Positions 14,709 through 23,333 are shown, numbered from the stretch's first letter. The stretch: DNA of 24,908 nt from JAHIVN01 sp018816645 (GCA_043816305.1 JBDRHZ010000016.1:1-24908); one strand, 5' to 3'. A program made the numbers and translations. The notes: a model not told the origin generated them from the sequence alone.

Positions 14709-15881
14709 ATGATTATTTTAAAAGGAATTTTTTGGATATCTTTTATCATAGGTCTTGTAATCTTTATACATGAGCTAGGGCATTTCCTTGCCGCTAAGTT
14801 AACAGGTATTAAGGTGGAGGAGTTTGCTTTGGGCTATGGGAAGAAGATCTTTTCCAGAAAAATAGGAGGAACTATTTATAGGATCAATATGATTCCCTAT
14901 GGAGGTTATGTAAAACTTCTAGGGGAAGAAAAGAATTCGAAAGATCCTCAAAGTTTTAGTCAGAAGGGGTTTTGGTCGAAGACTCTTGTTCTTGTGGCGG
15001 GTGTAACTATGAACTTCCTTTTGGCTGCCTTCACATTCTATATCATATTAGGTTTCAAAAATTTTGAAATATTATTGCCAAGATATACAGATTTTTCATT
15101 TCTTGGAGCAAAAACTGAGGTTCAAAATAAGCCCTTTGTTTCAGAAATAATAGAAAATACTCCAGCTGATGATGTGAACTTCCCTGTGAATTCTCTTGTT
15201 TGGGCTGTTGACGATCAGGAAATAGTAGGAACAAATCAATTTACACAGTATCTGCAGAATCATAAGGGAGAACAGATTAAAATCAAGCTTATGGTACTTG
15301 GTACTGAGTGGTGGCAATCCGGGAATTGGCAGGAAGTGTATGTGACTCCAAATGATACCAAAGAGGAGGGAGTTCTGTTGGGCGTGAAATTTGAAGGAAG
15401 TGTTGCGTCATATTACAAGCTTGACTATTCGAACTCGAAATTGCTTTCGGGGTTTATACATTCTTTGAATTTTAGCGGATATAATATGAATGTTTTGGGT
15501 GAGCTGGTAAAGATATCGTTTCAAGAGAAATCAGTAAAGCCGGTTTCAGAAGGAGTGAGTGGAATTGTAGGTCTTGCAAATACAACATACGATCTTGTGA
15601 AAGTTGGAGATATTTTTGATATTCTCAATTTGCTTGGAGTAGTGAATATTTCATTGGCGATTATGAATCTTTTGCCTATACCAGCACTTGATGGCGGATA
15701 CCTGCTTATCCTGGTAATTGAGAAGATAACAAGAAAAAAGGTATCAGAAAAGTTTCAAGAGTGGGGTGTAAGAATAGGATTTATATCAATGATTATTCTA
15801 GGTGTTTTAATAACCGTGAAAGATATAATACAATTCAACATTTTTGAAAGAATATTTACTTTTATCAGAAATTTATTTTAG
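14709..15881 (+). CDS. rseP: M50 site-2 protease (RseP-like)
   Basis: This 390-residue intramembrane zinc metalloprotease carries HELGH at 21-25 inside the first membrane segment and the third zinc ligand Asp328 in NLLPIPALDGG (320-330). One PDZ-like domain lies between about 130 and 220. Further hydrophobic segments are near 92-115, 305-325 and 360-378. The family cleaves membrane-anchored regulators and signal-peptide remnants; the substrate here is unknown. It follows frr by 29 nt, the same relative order as in many bacteria but without uppS, cdsA and dxr between. bS21 follows 12 nt later. Confidence 0.93.
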   Translation: MIILKGIFWISFIIGLVIFIHELGHFLAAKLTGIKVEEFALGYGKKIFSRKIGGTIYRINMIPYGGYVKLLGEEKNSKDPQSFSQKGFWSKTLVLVAGVTMNFLLAAFTFYIILGFKNFEILLPRYTDFSFLGAKTEVQNKPFVSEIIENTPADDVNFPVNSLVWAVDDQEIVGTNQFTQYLQNHKGEQIKIKLMVLGTEWWQSGNWQEVYVTPNDTKEEGVLLGVKFEGSVASYYKLDYSNSKLLSGFIHSLNFSGYNMNVLGELVKISFQEKSVKPVSEGVSGIVGLANTTYDLVKVGDIFDILNLLGVVNISLAIMNLLPIPALDGGYLLILVIEKITRKKVSEKFQEWGVRIGFISMIILGVLITVKDIIQFNIFERIFTFIRNLF

Positions 15882-15893
15882 AAATATTCTAGG

Positions 15894-16100
15894 ATGTCAA
15901 TAATAGTACATAAAAACGAACCAGTTGATGAAGCACTAAAAAGATTACATGCAGAATCTATTAGAGAGAATATATTTGATACTTTTAATAAGAAAAGGTA
16001 TCATGTTAAAGAGAGCAGAAAGAAGTATGAGAAGAAAAAAGAATGGTTGAAAAGAAAGAAAAGGCATAGAAGTGCTAAAAGAAAACAAAAAAGAAGTTAG
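15894..16100 (+). CDS. rpsU: Ribosomal protein bS21
   Basis: This 68-residue, very basic protein sits in the small subunit near the 3' end of 16S rRNA, by the anti-Shine-Dalgarno site. The N-terminus (SIIVHKNEPVDEALKRLH) and the FDTFNKKRYHVKESRKKYEKKK stretch are typical. The C-terminus is a run of Lys and Arg. It is 12 nt downstream of the M50 protease gene, so probably co-transcribed. bS21 in a genome with few Shine-Dalgarno sites is worth noting, because the protein influences that interaction. Confidence 0.92.
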   Translation: MSIIVHKNEPVDEALKRLHAESIRENIFDTFNKKRYHVKESRKKYEKKKEWLKRKKRHRSAKRKQKRS

Positions 16101-16394
16101 ATAACAGGCGTTTGTGTCTCACTCCCGAACCTCAAAGTTATAAGACGGTAATCTTCAAGTTATTTCAACACAGATTTATCATAAATTTTTTATATAAGTA
16201 GTAGTATAAAAAATTCTATCATCTGAAACATTTTACCTATCCAGGAACTAATATTTAAGGATGTTGTTTTTCTGTCATGTGGATATGTGCCGCTGTTAAA
16301 TCCAAATCTAAGCACGCGCTATAGGGCATGCTATGGATAAGTTTGCAGTTTAATTATTGCTTGATTATAATGAACCACTTTCACAATAGAGAAG
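16101..16394. other. 294-nt intergenic region before dnaX
   Basis: No ORF of note is seen. I looked for the small SRP RNA, which often lies next to dnaX, and did not find its conserved apical GGAA-tetraloop helix in either orientation. The right end holds the dnaX promoter. The rest is AT-rich without a clear element. Confidence 0.5.
16343..16371 (+). promoter_or_regulatory. Promoter of the dnaX-ybaB-recR operon
   Basis: TTGCAG (16343-16348), a 17-nt spacer and TATAAT (16366-16371). The expected start is near 16378, giving a 17-nt leader with a weak AGAGAAG before the ATG. Confidence 0.65.
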
Positions 16395-17906
16395 ATGGAA
16401 ACACTTTACAGAAAATATCGATCTCAAGATTTCAATCAAGTATTTGGTCAGAAGTCCAATGTGATGATCATGCAGAAGCAGGTCGCAGATAGTCATGTGG
16501 GCCATTCTTATTTATTTGCTGGTCCTCGTGGTACTGGAAAGACGTCTTTAGCTCGGATCTTCTCGAAAGCTGTAAATTGTTCGAGTAGTAAAAAGGGGAA
16601 CCCTTGTCTTAAGTGCTCTTCTTGTAAGTCTATAGCACAGGGAAGATTCCTAGATTTAATTGAAATCGATGCTGCTTCAAATAGAGGTATAGAAGAAATC
16701 CGTAGACTGCGAGAAAGAGTCAATTTTTCTCCAGGGGAGGGAAAGTATAAGGTCTACATAATAGATGAGGTCCATATGTTGACAAACGATGCTTTCAATG
16801 CACTTCTGAAAACATTGGAAGAACCACCTTCTCATGTAATTTTTATCTTAGCTACAACAGAGGCTCATAAAATACCGCAAACTATAATTTCTCGCTGCCA
16901 ACGGTTTAGTTTCAATTTAGCTGAAGATGAAACTATCCTTGCTAAACTAAAATATATTTGTAAAGAGGAAGATGTGAAATTTACTGATAAAGCCTTGATG
17001 ACTATTGTAAAGAATTCTGGGGGAAGCTTTCGTGATTCTGAAAGCATTTTAGAGAAGGTGCTTGGAGCTGTAGGTGTTGTAAAAGATCATAAAATTGATT
17101 TCGAGGACGTTGTGGATATTTTGGGTTTGGCTGAGGAAAAGGAGGTCGTAAAGTTAGTAGACAGCCTTCTTCGGAAAGACATGTCTCGAAGTCTGAAGGT
17201 TTTTGACAAGGTTGCATCTGGAGGGGTAAGCATCTTTCAATTTCTGAGGCAATCTTTGGAGTATTGTAGAGAGCTGTTAATCCAAAAAGTGTCACATAAA
17301 AAGGGCGAGTTCAGCTTACAACATTTGTTGAAGGTAATAGTAGAACTTTCTGATGCTGAAAACAGATTAAAATATACTCAGGTCGCTCGGCTTCCAATAG
17401 AAGTTGCGATAGTAAAAATCTGTGGAGATGATGAGAATGGTACTCAAGAACTGATAAGTTCAGGTTCTGTTGAGGGGAAAAAGAAAAAATTACCCGAACT
17501 TGTTTCTAACGCAATTACCCAAATTCCTGGTAAATTGAAAACGACAAAAAAGGTAAAAAAAGAGAGGGTACTGGTCGATCTGGATACTGTCAAGAAAAGT
17601 TGGTCTAAGATTATTGATAAAATGATTCCTTATAATCATCATCTCTCTGCTTTCTTCAGGAAGGCAGTTCCGATGAAGGTTCAAAGAGATATTCTCATTC
17701 TTCAAGTCCCATTTAGATTCCACAAGCAGAGAATAGAAAGTCCAAAGGGCCGGGAGGTCTTTGCAGAAATATCAAAGGAACTTCTTTCTTCAGCTTTGCA
17801 ATGTTCTTGTGAAGTAGTTTGTCGTGATGCAGATGAGGATTTAGACGATATCGTGAGTCAAAATAATGATGTTGTATTAGAAGTATTAGGTGATATAATC
17901 GAATAA
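16395..17906 (+). CDS. dnaX: DNA polymerase III subunit tau/gamma
   Basis: This 503-residue protein is the clamp-loader ATPase of the replicative polymerase. Walker A is GPRGTGKT (43-50), the zinc site Cys62/71/74/77, Walker B YIIDEVH (121-127) and the arginine-finger motif SRC (166-168). Domain III ends near residue 360. A linker rich in Lys (about 355-392) leads to a C-terminal domain that ends in an acidic stretch. In the linker, the heptamer A-AAA-AAG (17546-17552) is in the frame needed for -1 slippage; slipping would add 18 codons and stop at 17606-17608, giving a gamma-like product of 404 residues. It leads the usual dnaX-ybaB-recR group. Confidence 0.96.
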   Translation: METLYRKYRSQDFNQVFGQKSNVMIMQKQVADSHVGHSYLFAGPRGTGKTSLARIFSKAVNCSSSKKGNPCLKCSSCKSIAQGRFLDLIEIDAASNRGIEEIRRLRERVNFSPGEGKYKVYIIDEVHMLTNDAFNALLKTLEEPPSHVIFILATTEAHKIPQTIISRCQRFSFNLAEDETILAKLKYICKEEDVKFTDKALMTIVKNSGGSFRDSESILEKVLGAVGVVKDHKIDFEDVVDILGLAEEKEVVKLVDSLLRKDMSRSLKVFDKVASGGVSIFQFLRQSLEYCRELLIQKVSHKKGEFSLQHLLKVIVELSDAENRLKYTQVARLPIEVAIVKICGDDENGTQELISSGSVEGKKKKLPELVSNAITQIPGKLKTTKKVKKERVLVDLDTVKKSWSKIIDKMIPYNHHLSAFFRKAVPMKVQRDILILQVPFRFHKQRIESPKGREVFAEISKELLSSALQCSCEVVCRDADEDLDDIVSQNNDVVLEVLGDIIE

Positions 17907-17933
17907 TGTTAGTTAAATTATTATTTCTGAGCT

Positions 17934-18236
17934 ATGGCTAGTTTTGGTAAGTTGGGTGAACTCTACAAAATGCAGAAAGAAGCTCGGGAGATGCAAAAGA
18001 AAATGAAAGCTTTGATCATTGATGGTGAGTCGAAAGATGGCCTGGTAGTAGTTAGTATAAATGGAACCCAAGAGATCGAGGATGTGAGTATTGAGGATTC
18101 ATTGCTTTCTGTGGATAGAAAGGATGATCTTATTAAACGCCTAAAACAGGCAGCGAAAGCTGCCAACAAAAAACTTCAAAAGGAAATGATGAAGGATATG
18201 GATATGGGAAAACTAAAAGGGATGCTGGGCATGTAA
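17934..18236 (+). CDS. ybaB: Nucleoid-associated protein, YbaB/EbfC family
   Basis: This 100-residue, Lys- and Met-rich protein has the YbaB pattern: an N-terminal helix (LYKMQKEAREMQKKMKAL), a beta-rich centre (GLVVVSINGTQEIEDVSIED) and a C-terminal helix with KQAAKAANKKLQKEMMKDM. The family forms dimers that bind DNA. It lies 27 nt after dnaX and before recR, the standard order for this family. The length is normal. No Shine-Dalgarno sequence is visible. Confidence 0.93.
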   Translation: MASFGKLGELYKMQKEAREMQKKMKALIIDGESKDGLVVVSINGTQEIEDVSIEDSLLSVDRKDDLIKRLKQAAKAANKKLQKEMMKDMDMGKLKGMLGM

Positions 18237-18291
18237 TTTCCTTTGATAAGTTTTCGTTGTCAATTAAGTTCTTCGTTTAGCTTCGTGATCT

Positions 18292-18903
18292 ATGAGTATC
18301 CTGCCAACGAACGTTCAAAAACTGATCCAATATTTACAGCGCCTGCCGGGTCTGGGTCCCAAGTCGGCTGCCAGAATTGCAATGTATATTCTGAAATCGC
18401 CCAAAAGCTACGCTGTTGAGATGGCTGATGTGATAAAGGATATCAAAGAGAACATTACCTACTGTAAAACCTGTTTTAATTTTGCCATTTCCGATGATTG
18501 TGATGTCTGTTCTGACCCACGCAGAGATAAAACGATCTTGTGTGTTGTAGAAGATGCTTTAGACGTTTTGGCCTTTGAACAGGGTGTTCAGTTTGAGGGA
18601 CTATATCATGTGCTTGGAGGTGTAGTCTCACCGGTGAGTGGAATTGGACCTGAAGATATTCGGATAAATGAGTTGATACTTAGATTGCAGGTCGGTACCG
18701 TCAAGGAGGTTATTATAGGAACTAATCCAAATATTGAAGGTGAGGCAACTGCAATGTATATAAAACAGGAGATCCAAGCTATTTCTTCCCTTGCTCGCCT
18801 AAAGGTTACTAGATTAGCAAGAGGCTTGCCAACTGGTGCGGATCTTGAGTATGCAGATGATACCACTCTCAAAAAAGCCTTTGAAGGAAGAGGAGAATTT
18901 TAA
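18292..18903 (+). CDS. recR: Recombination protein RecR
   Basis: This 203-residue protein works with RecO (and RecF) to load RecA on gapped DNA. The N-terminal helix-hairpin-helix is LPGLGPKSAARIA (18-30). The zinc site is Cys58-x2-Cys61 and Cys70-x2-Cys73. The Toprim domain begins near residue 81 with VVEDALD (Glu87). The Walker-B-like C-terminal region (TRLARGLPTGADLEYAD) is typical. The length is normal. It ends the dnaX-ybaB-recR group, 55 nt after ybaB. Confidence 0.96.
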   Translation: MSILPTNVQKLIQYLQRLPGLGPKSAARIAMYILKSPKSYAVEMADVIKDIKENITYCKTCFNFAISDDCDVCSDPRRDKTILCVVEDALDVLAFEQGVQFEGLYHVLGGVVSPVSGIGPEDIRINELILRLQVGTVKEVIIGTNPNIEGEATAMYIKQEIQAISSLARLKVTRLARGLPTGADLEYADDTTLKKAFEGRGEF

Positions 18904-18943
18904 CTCTTTCACTTTTCGTGAAGTAGAGAACAAAGGTACTCAG

Positions 18944-18971
18944 TTGCAATCCTCAGTTTCCCCTGTATAAT
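18944..18971 (+). promoter_or_regulatory. Promoter of cca, predicting a leaderless mRNA
   Basis: TTGCAA (18944-18949), a 16-nt spacer and TATAAT (18966-18971). The ATG at 18981 lies only 9 nt after the -10 box, so the transcript should start at or within a few bases of the start codon. Confidence 0.6.
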
Positions 18972-18980
18972 TTCTCTGAT

Positions 18981-20432
18981 ATGAAATTTACAAAGATAAA
19001 AGAAAAGATACCTAGTTACGTTATGAGTATCGCAAGAATCCTTGGGAAAGAGGGGTTTGAGGCACATCTTGTAGGAGGGGGTGTTAGGGATATTGTTATG
19101 AATAGAGATCCCAAGGACTACGACTTGGCTACAGATGCTCTTCCTGAAGATGTACTGAAGATATTTCCAAAAGCAGTTGCTACTGGTGCTAAATTCGGAT
19201 CGATCATAGTGATAGTAAAGGACGAAAGAGAAGAACCTCAGCAAGTGGATGTCACGACGTATCGAGTCGAGGAATATCTAGCCGGTAGATGGCCGAGTAA
19301 GGTAGAGTTTATTTCGAGTCTTGAAGGAGATCTTGCTAGAAGAGACTTTACATGGAATGCGATGGCAATTGATTTATTAAAAATGCTTAAAGGTAAAGAT
19401 CAAAATGTCATACTGGATCCCTTTGATGGACAGGAGGATCTAGAAAGGAAAGTAGTACGGGCGGTTGGAGAGTCGCAATCAAGGATGAAGGAGGATGCAC
19501 TTCGTGCACTCAGAGCCTGCAGATTTGCTTCGGTTTTAGGATTTCAGGTTGAATCTAAAACGAAAGCAGCTATTGGAACGGTTCTCGGAATGATAGATAA
19601 TCTTTCTGCTGAGCGGGTACGTGATGAATTTTTAAAGACCTTGTATCAATCCCCTAAGCCTTCTGTTGGCCTAGAACTTCTTGAAGAAACAGGAATATTA
19701 AAGATTTGGATTCCTGAGCTTTTAGAGGGGGTAGGTGTTGATCAACCAAAGTTCCATGCTTTTGATGTATTTAAGCATTCCCTGCGAGCAGTTGATGCGG
19801 CAGAGGATAGTGTAAAACTTGCAGCGTTGTTTCATGATATTGCAAAACCGAGAACAAAAGAGGGAGATCATTTTTACAGGCATGATGTTGTCGGGGCAGA
19901 AATGACAGAAGAAATTATGAAAAGACTTAGGTTCTCGAATCGGGAAATAGAACGGGTTAAAACGCTTGTCCGATGGCACATGTTTTATTTCCCTTATGAT
20001 GAAGATGATTTCCTGAAGGGCAGGAAGATTCGGGAAGCAGATTTGCAGAAAAAAACAGAGATAGCTAAGTGGAGAGATGCTGCAATTCGCAGATTTGTCA
20101 AGAATGTCGGAGGGGAAGATGCTGTTGATGATTTGATTAAGCTTCGAATTGCAGATGCGACTTCAAATCCTAAAAGTGCTTTTGATGAAAAAGAAATTAT
20201 GGCCTTGCAAAAAAGAATTGCAGAGGTTAGAGCCAAGGATATGGCTCTAAAATTGAGTGATCTTGATATATCAGGGAAGGATCTTTTAGATATAGGCTTA
20301 AAGGCCGGCCCTGAAGTAGGACAAATACTCAGAGAGCTGCTGGACATGGTTATAGAAGATCCTACCATTAATGATAAAGAGAAGTTGTTAGAGATTGCAA
20401 AGAACCTTATTTTGAAGGGAGTAAGTAGTTAG
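18981..20432 (+). CDS. cca: CCA-adding tRNA nucleotidyltransferase with HD domain
   Basis: This 483-residue class II enzyme adds or repairs the 3' CCA of tRNAs. The nucleotidyltransferase head has VGGGVRD (31-37), catalytic Asp46 and Asp48 (DYD) and RRDFTWNA (120-127). The neck follows around EDALRALRACRFA (171-183). An HD-type phosphohydrolase segment carries LFHDIAKP (283-290, His285-Asp286). Both tRNA-Tyr and the inner tRNA-Thr in this window lack an encoded CCA, so the enzyme should be needed. It has its own promoter. Some relatives are poly(A) polymerases, or add only part of CCA, and cannot be told apart by eye. Confidence 0.93.
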   Translation: MKFTKIKEKIPSYVMSIARILGKEGFEAHLVGGGVRDIVMNRDPKDYDLATDALPEDVLKIFPKAVATGAKFGSIIVIVKDEREEPQQVDVTTYRVEEYLAGRWPSKVEFISSLEGDLARRDFTWNAMAIDLLKMLKGKDQNVILDPFDGQEDLERKVVRAVGESQSRMKEDALRALRACRFASVLGFQVESKTKAAIGTVLGMIDNLSAERVRDEFLKTLYQSPKPSVGLELLEETGILKIWIPELLEGVGVDQPKFHAFDVFKHSLRAVDAAEDSVKLAALFHDIAKPRTKEGDHFYRHDVVGAEMTEEIMKRLRFSNREIERVKTLVRWHMFYFPYDEDDFLKGRKIREADLQKKTEIAKWRDAAIRRFVKNVGGEDAVDDLIKLRIADATSNPKSAFDEKEIMALQKRIAEVRAKDMALKLSDLDISGKDLLDIGLKAGPEVGQILRELLDMVIEDPTINDKEKLLEIAKNLILKGVSS

Positions 20433-20465
20433 CATATTCTCGTACAAAAGGAGGTGCTATTTGAG

Positions 20466-20491
20466 AAACAGACTTAAGTTTAAGCCTGTTT
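20466..20491 (+). terminator. Hairpin downstream of cca, possible terminator
   Basis: AAACAG (20466-20471) pairs with CTGTTT (20486-20491), and CTTAA (20473-20477) with TTAAG (20480-20484). One A-C mismatch separates the two stems. A short T-rich stretch follows (TTAGTTT). The strength is moderate. Confidence 0.4.
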
Positions 20492-20589
20492 TAGTTTAAC
20501 TTGTTCTATTTTAGATATTAAAGAGATGATTGGTCTTTAGATGGGGCTGCTTTATATAGTTCTTCTAGTGACATTCAAGTTGTTATATT

Positions 20590-22005
20590 ATGATGATTAA
20601 ATTTCTGGGTGCAACAAAATTTGTTACAGGATCCTGTTATCTGGTAAAAACTAGTAATTCACAGTTTCTGGTGGACTGTGGGATGTTTCAAGGTGAAAGG
20701 GAGGAAGAGCATAATGCAGAAGATTTCAAATTTGATCCGCTCAAAATAGACTTTGTAGTACTAACACATTCTCATTTAGATCATTGCGGGCTTTTGCCTA
20801 AGTTATATAAAGAGGGTTTTCGTGGGAAGGTATATTCAAGCATTCCTACAAGATTTATAGTTGAGCATATGCTTTTGGATTCTGCTAAGGTCCAGGAAAT
20901 TCACCATAGAGAGGCGAATGAAATCTCGGATGAGTGGACTTTGGTTGATGGCTCAAAAACTATTAAAAATCAAAATGTTCCTCTCTATGATACGACACAT
21001 GTATTAGGCCTCTTGGACCATTTTGAGCCGATAGAATTTGATGAGATGGTAGATGTCGGTCATAACATAAGCCTAAAGCTGCTTAGAGTTGGGCATGCTC
21101 TTGGAGCTGCTTCTGTATATTTGGCAGTTAGGGATAAAAAGGACAAGACCAAGACCCTTCTTTTTTCTGGTGATATCGGAAATCATAATCAAAAACTTGA
21201 TGCAAGATTTGATCATGTTGGGGAGGCAGACTATGTAGTGATGGAGTCTCTTTATGGGAACAAATATCATGAATCAAGAACCGAAACAGACGATAAGCTT
21301 ACGGAAATTGTAAACAAAACTCTATCTCGAGGTGGTAATGTGATCATCCCATCATTTACCTATCAGAGATCCCAAGAACTGCTAATACTTTTCAAAAGAC
21401 TTATAAATGCAGGGAAGATTTCAAATGAAGTGAAGGTGTATCTTGATAGCCCTCTGGCTATAAAGGTTACAAATGTATATAAGAAATACTTCAGGTACTT
21501 AAACGCTGAGTTGGTAAAAGAATTTAAGAGCGGAGAAGACCTTTTCTATTCACCAAATATTGAGCTATTGAATGATAAAAACAGCTCCAAGGGGATAAGA
21601 AAAAAAAGAGGGAAAATTGTGATTGCAGGGCATGGTATGTGTGCTGGAGGTAGAATTCTATTTCATCTTTTGCATAATCTGCAGGATAGGAAAGCTTCAA
21701 TTGTTTTTGTAGGGTTTCAGGCGCCTGGGACGACAGGAAGAGAGATAGTTGAAGGGACGAAACAGGTAATGATTAATGACAGAATGGTAAAAGTGTTAGC
21801 AGAAATAAATGCTCTATACGGCTTTTCTGCTCATGGGGATCATAACGATCTTTTGAAATGGCTTCAAGCTTTGAAGCAGAAAAGTATAAAGAAAGTCTTT
21901 CTGACACATGCAGAAGAATCAACAAGCTTGGGATTCCAAAAAACACTTGAGCAAATGGGATACTCTGTTGCTGTTCCCAATTGGCAGGAAGAATATGAGC
22001 TATGA
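20590..22005 (+). CDS. Beta-CASP metallo-beta-lactamase ribonuclease
   Basis: This 471-residue protein is a zinc-dependent RNA-processing nuclease of the CPSF73/TTHA0252 type. Metal motifs are THSHLDH (59-65), SGDIGNH (near 195), and SAHGDH toward the C-terminus (near 415). The beta-CASP insert carries FTYQRSQELL (near 257) and AGHGMCAGGR (near 348). Such enzymes act as endonucleases or 5'-3' exonucleases. It is not a full RNase J because the C-terminal domain is missing. Two ATGs in a row open the frame; the second (20593) is equally possible. It stands alone between cca and the ribulose-bisphosphate genes. Confidence 0.88.
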   Translation: MMIKFLGATKFVTGSCYLVKTSNSQFLVDCGMFQGEREEEHNAEDFKFDPLKIDFVVLTHSHLDHCGLLPKLYKEGFRGKVYSSIPTRFIVEHMLLDSAKVQEIHHREANEISDEWTLVDGSKTIKNQNVPLYDTTHVLGLLDHFEPIEFDEMVDVGHNISLKLLRVGHALGAASVYLAVRDKKDKTKTLLFSGDIGNHNQKLDARFDHVGEADYVVMESLYGNKYHESRTETDDKLTEIVNKTLSRGGNVIIPSFTYQRSQELLILFKRLINAGKISNEVKVYLDSPLAIKVTNVYKKYFRYLNAELVKEFKSGEDLFYSPNIELLNDKNSSKGIRKKRGKIVIAGHGMCAGGRILFHLLHNLQDRKASIVFVGFQAPGTTGREIVEGTKQVMINDRMVKVLAEINALYGFSAHGDHNDLLKWLQALKQKSIKKVFLTHAEESTSLGFQKTLEQMGYSVAVPNWQEEYEL

Positions 22006-22213
22006 ATGGATTTAAAGTGAGCGATTTATAATCCCGGCTAATTAGTCTAAACTTGAATTTCCTTGCCTAGTGTGGTGCAAAGTGGCATTTTTTCAATTAT
22101 TAATGCAATAACTGTTCATATAATCGAATTATTGTAGTTCGATCTGTTTTGTACTTTACAAATTTTGGCAGGCAGGGTATTTTATTTAGATACCTATTTC
22201 TTAGAACCAAGAT

Positions 22214-23146
22214 ATGGATAAGATAAAAAAGATAGAAAGTGATATAAAAGCAGTAAAAATTCAAGGTGCCACTAACGTAGCGCTAGCAGCCCTGGAGGGA
22301 ATAAGAATATATGTTCACTCGAAAAAAGGTCTTTCCGGAGATAAGTTGTACAAAGAGGCAATTAAAATTGGAGATCGTCTCAGCAAGGCTCGGGAGAATG
22401 AGCCTTTGGCAAGAAATGCGATAAAGTATATGCTGGATCAGCTTTCTGAGAAAAAAGGCACTGACGTTGACAAAAGAATTCTCGAGATCTGCGATGAATA
22501 CGAAAGCTTAATTCAGGATGGTAAGGTTGCTATAGTAGATTATGGAACAGGTGTCTTGAAGGATTTCGATGTTGTCTTAAATCATTGTCATTCTAGCACA
22601 GCGCTTTCGATTTTGAAAAATATTGCTAAGTATCGAAAGATCCTGAACAAAAATTTCAAAGTAGTAGCAACGGAGACGAGGCCACTATACCAAGGGCGCA
22701 AATCAGCACAGGAACTGTTGGAGTTTGGTGTAGATACCTATCTTATTGTTGACTCTGCATGCGCTTCTTTTATTACAGATAATAGATATATTCCTGTGGA
22801 TGCAATCGTTGTGGGGTGCGACGAATTGCTTGGAGATGGGGCAATTATAAATAAAGTAGGTACCTTTTCAATCGCACTGGCTGCTCAGAAAGGTGTGGAT
22901 AGTTTTTATGTTGCAACTACGCTTCTGAAGCTTGATCAAAGAAAAAGCGCTGACTCTGTAAATATCGAGCAACGTAATCCGGCAGAAGTCTGGAAGGATG
23001 CTCCCCAAGGATTAGAAATAATCAATCCTGCTTTTGAGATTGTAAGATCTGAATACATAAAGGGGTATATTACAGAGGCTGGCGTGTTGAAACCGGAAGA
23101 CCTGATTTCTGCTTCGAAAAACATTTATCCTTGGCTTGTAAAGTAA
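22214..23146 (+). CDS. Ribose-1,5-bisphosphate isomerase
   Basis: This 310-residue protein of the eIF2B/MtnA-like family converts ribose 1,5-bisphosphate to ribulose 1,5-bisphosphate, step two of the AMP pathway. The N-terminus has KIQGATNVALAALEGI (15-30). Cys125 in NHCHSST and Asp203 in GCDELLGDGAIINKVGT match the positions of the catalytic Cys and Asp of the archaeal enzyme. RPLYQGR at 156-162 is the phosphate-binding motif. Methylthioribose-1-phosphate isomerase and eIF2B subunits are relatives, but the neighbouring RuBisCO supports this call. A weak TATAAT at 22119-22124 may be its promoter. No Shine-Dalgarno sequence is present. Confidence 0.93.
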   Translation: MDKIKKIESDIKAVKIQGATNVALAALEGIRIYVHSKKGLSGDKLYKEAIKIGDRLSKARENEPLARNAIKYMLDQLSEKKGTDVDKRILEICDEYESLIQDGKVAIVDYGTGVLKDFDVVLNHCHSSTALSILKNIAKYRKILNKNFKVVATETRPLYQGRKSAQELLEFGVDTYLIVDSACASFITDNRYIPVDAIVVGCDELLGDGAIINKVGTFSIALAAQKGVDSFYVATTLLKLDQRKSADSVNIEQRNPAEVWKDAPQGLEIINPAFEIVRSEYIKGYITEAGVLKPEDLISASKNIYPWLVK

Positions 23147-23230
23147 CATTTGGGACTTTCCTTATATATTAAGAGTTTAAAAAAGTATAAGCAGGTTAGT
23201 AACATGTGAAGATTTCCAGTACAAGACGTA

Positions 23231-23261
23231 CCCAAAGTACCCAAAGTACCCAAAGTACCCA
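23231..23261. repeat. 9-bp tandem repeat, CCCAAAGTA
   Basis: Three exact copies (23231-23239, 23240-23248, 23249-23257) are followed by a partial one (CCCA, 23258-23261). A GTA stands before the first copy. The array ends 5 nt before the -35 box of the RuBisCO promoter. The unit is too short and unspaced for CRISPR. Confidence 0.85.
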
Positions 23262-23266
23262 CCCTC

Positions 23267-23295
23267 TTGTTTAGAGAACGTTTATGCACTACAAT
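23267..23295 (+). promoter_or_regulatory. Promoter of the RuBisCO gene
   Basis: TTGTTT (23267-23272), a 17-nt spacer and TACAAT (23290-23295). The expected leader is about 30 nt and has no Shine-Dalgarno sequence. RuBisCO therefore has its own promoter in addition to any read-through from the isomerase gene. Confidence 0.55.
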
Positions 23296-23333
23296 AATGG
23301 GTAAGTTCAATTTTAAATTTTTGGTTTACTAAG

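Noticed and set aside
16101..16394. Possible SRP RNA next to dnaX
   Set aside because: The conserved GGAA-tetraloop helix is not present on either strand.
5165..22005. Reassigned TGA codon (genetic code 25)
   Set aside because: Genes end cleanly at TGA (mreC, the beta-CASP gene), and no protein needs TGA read through as glycine.
23231..23261. CRISPR-like array
   Set aside because: The units are 9 bp with no spacers, and no cas gene is near.
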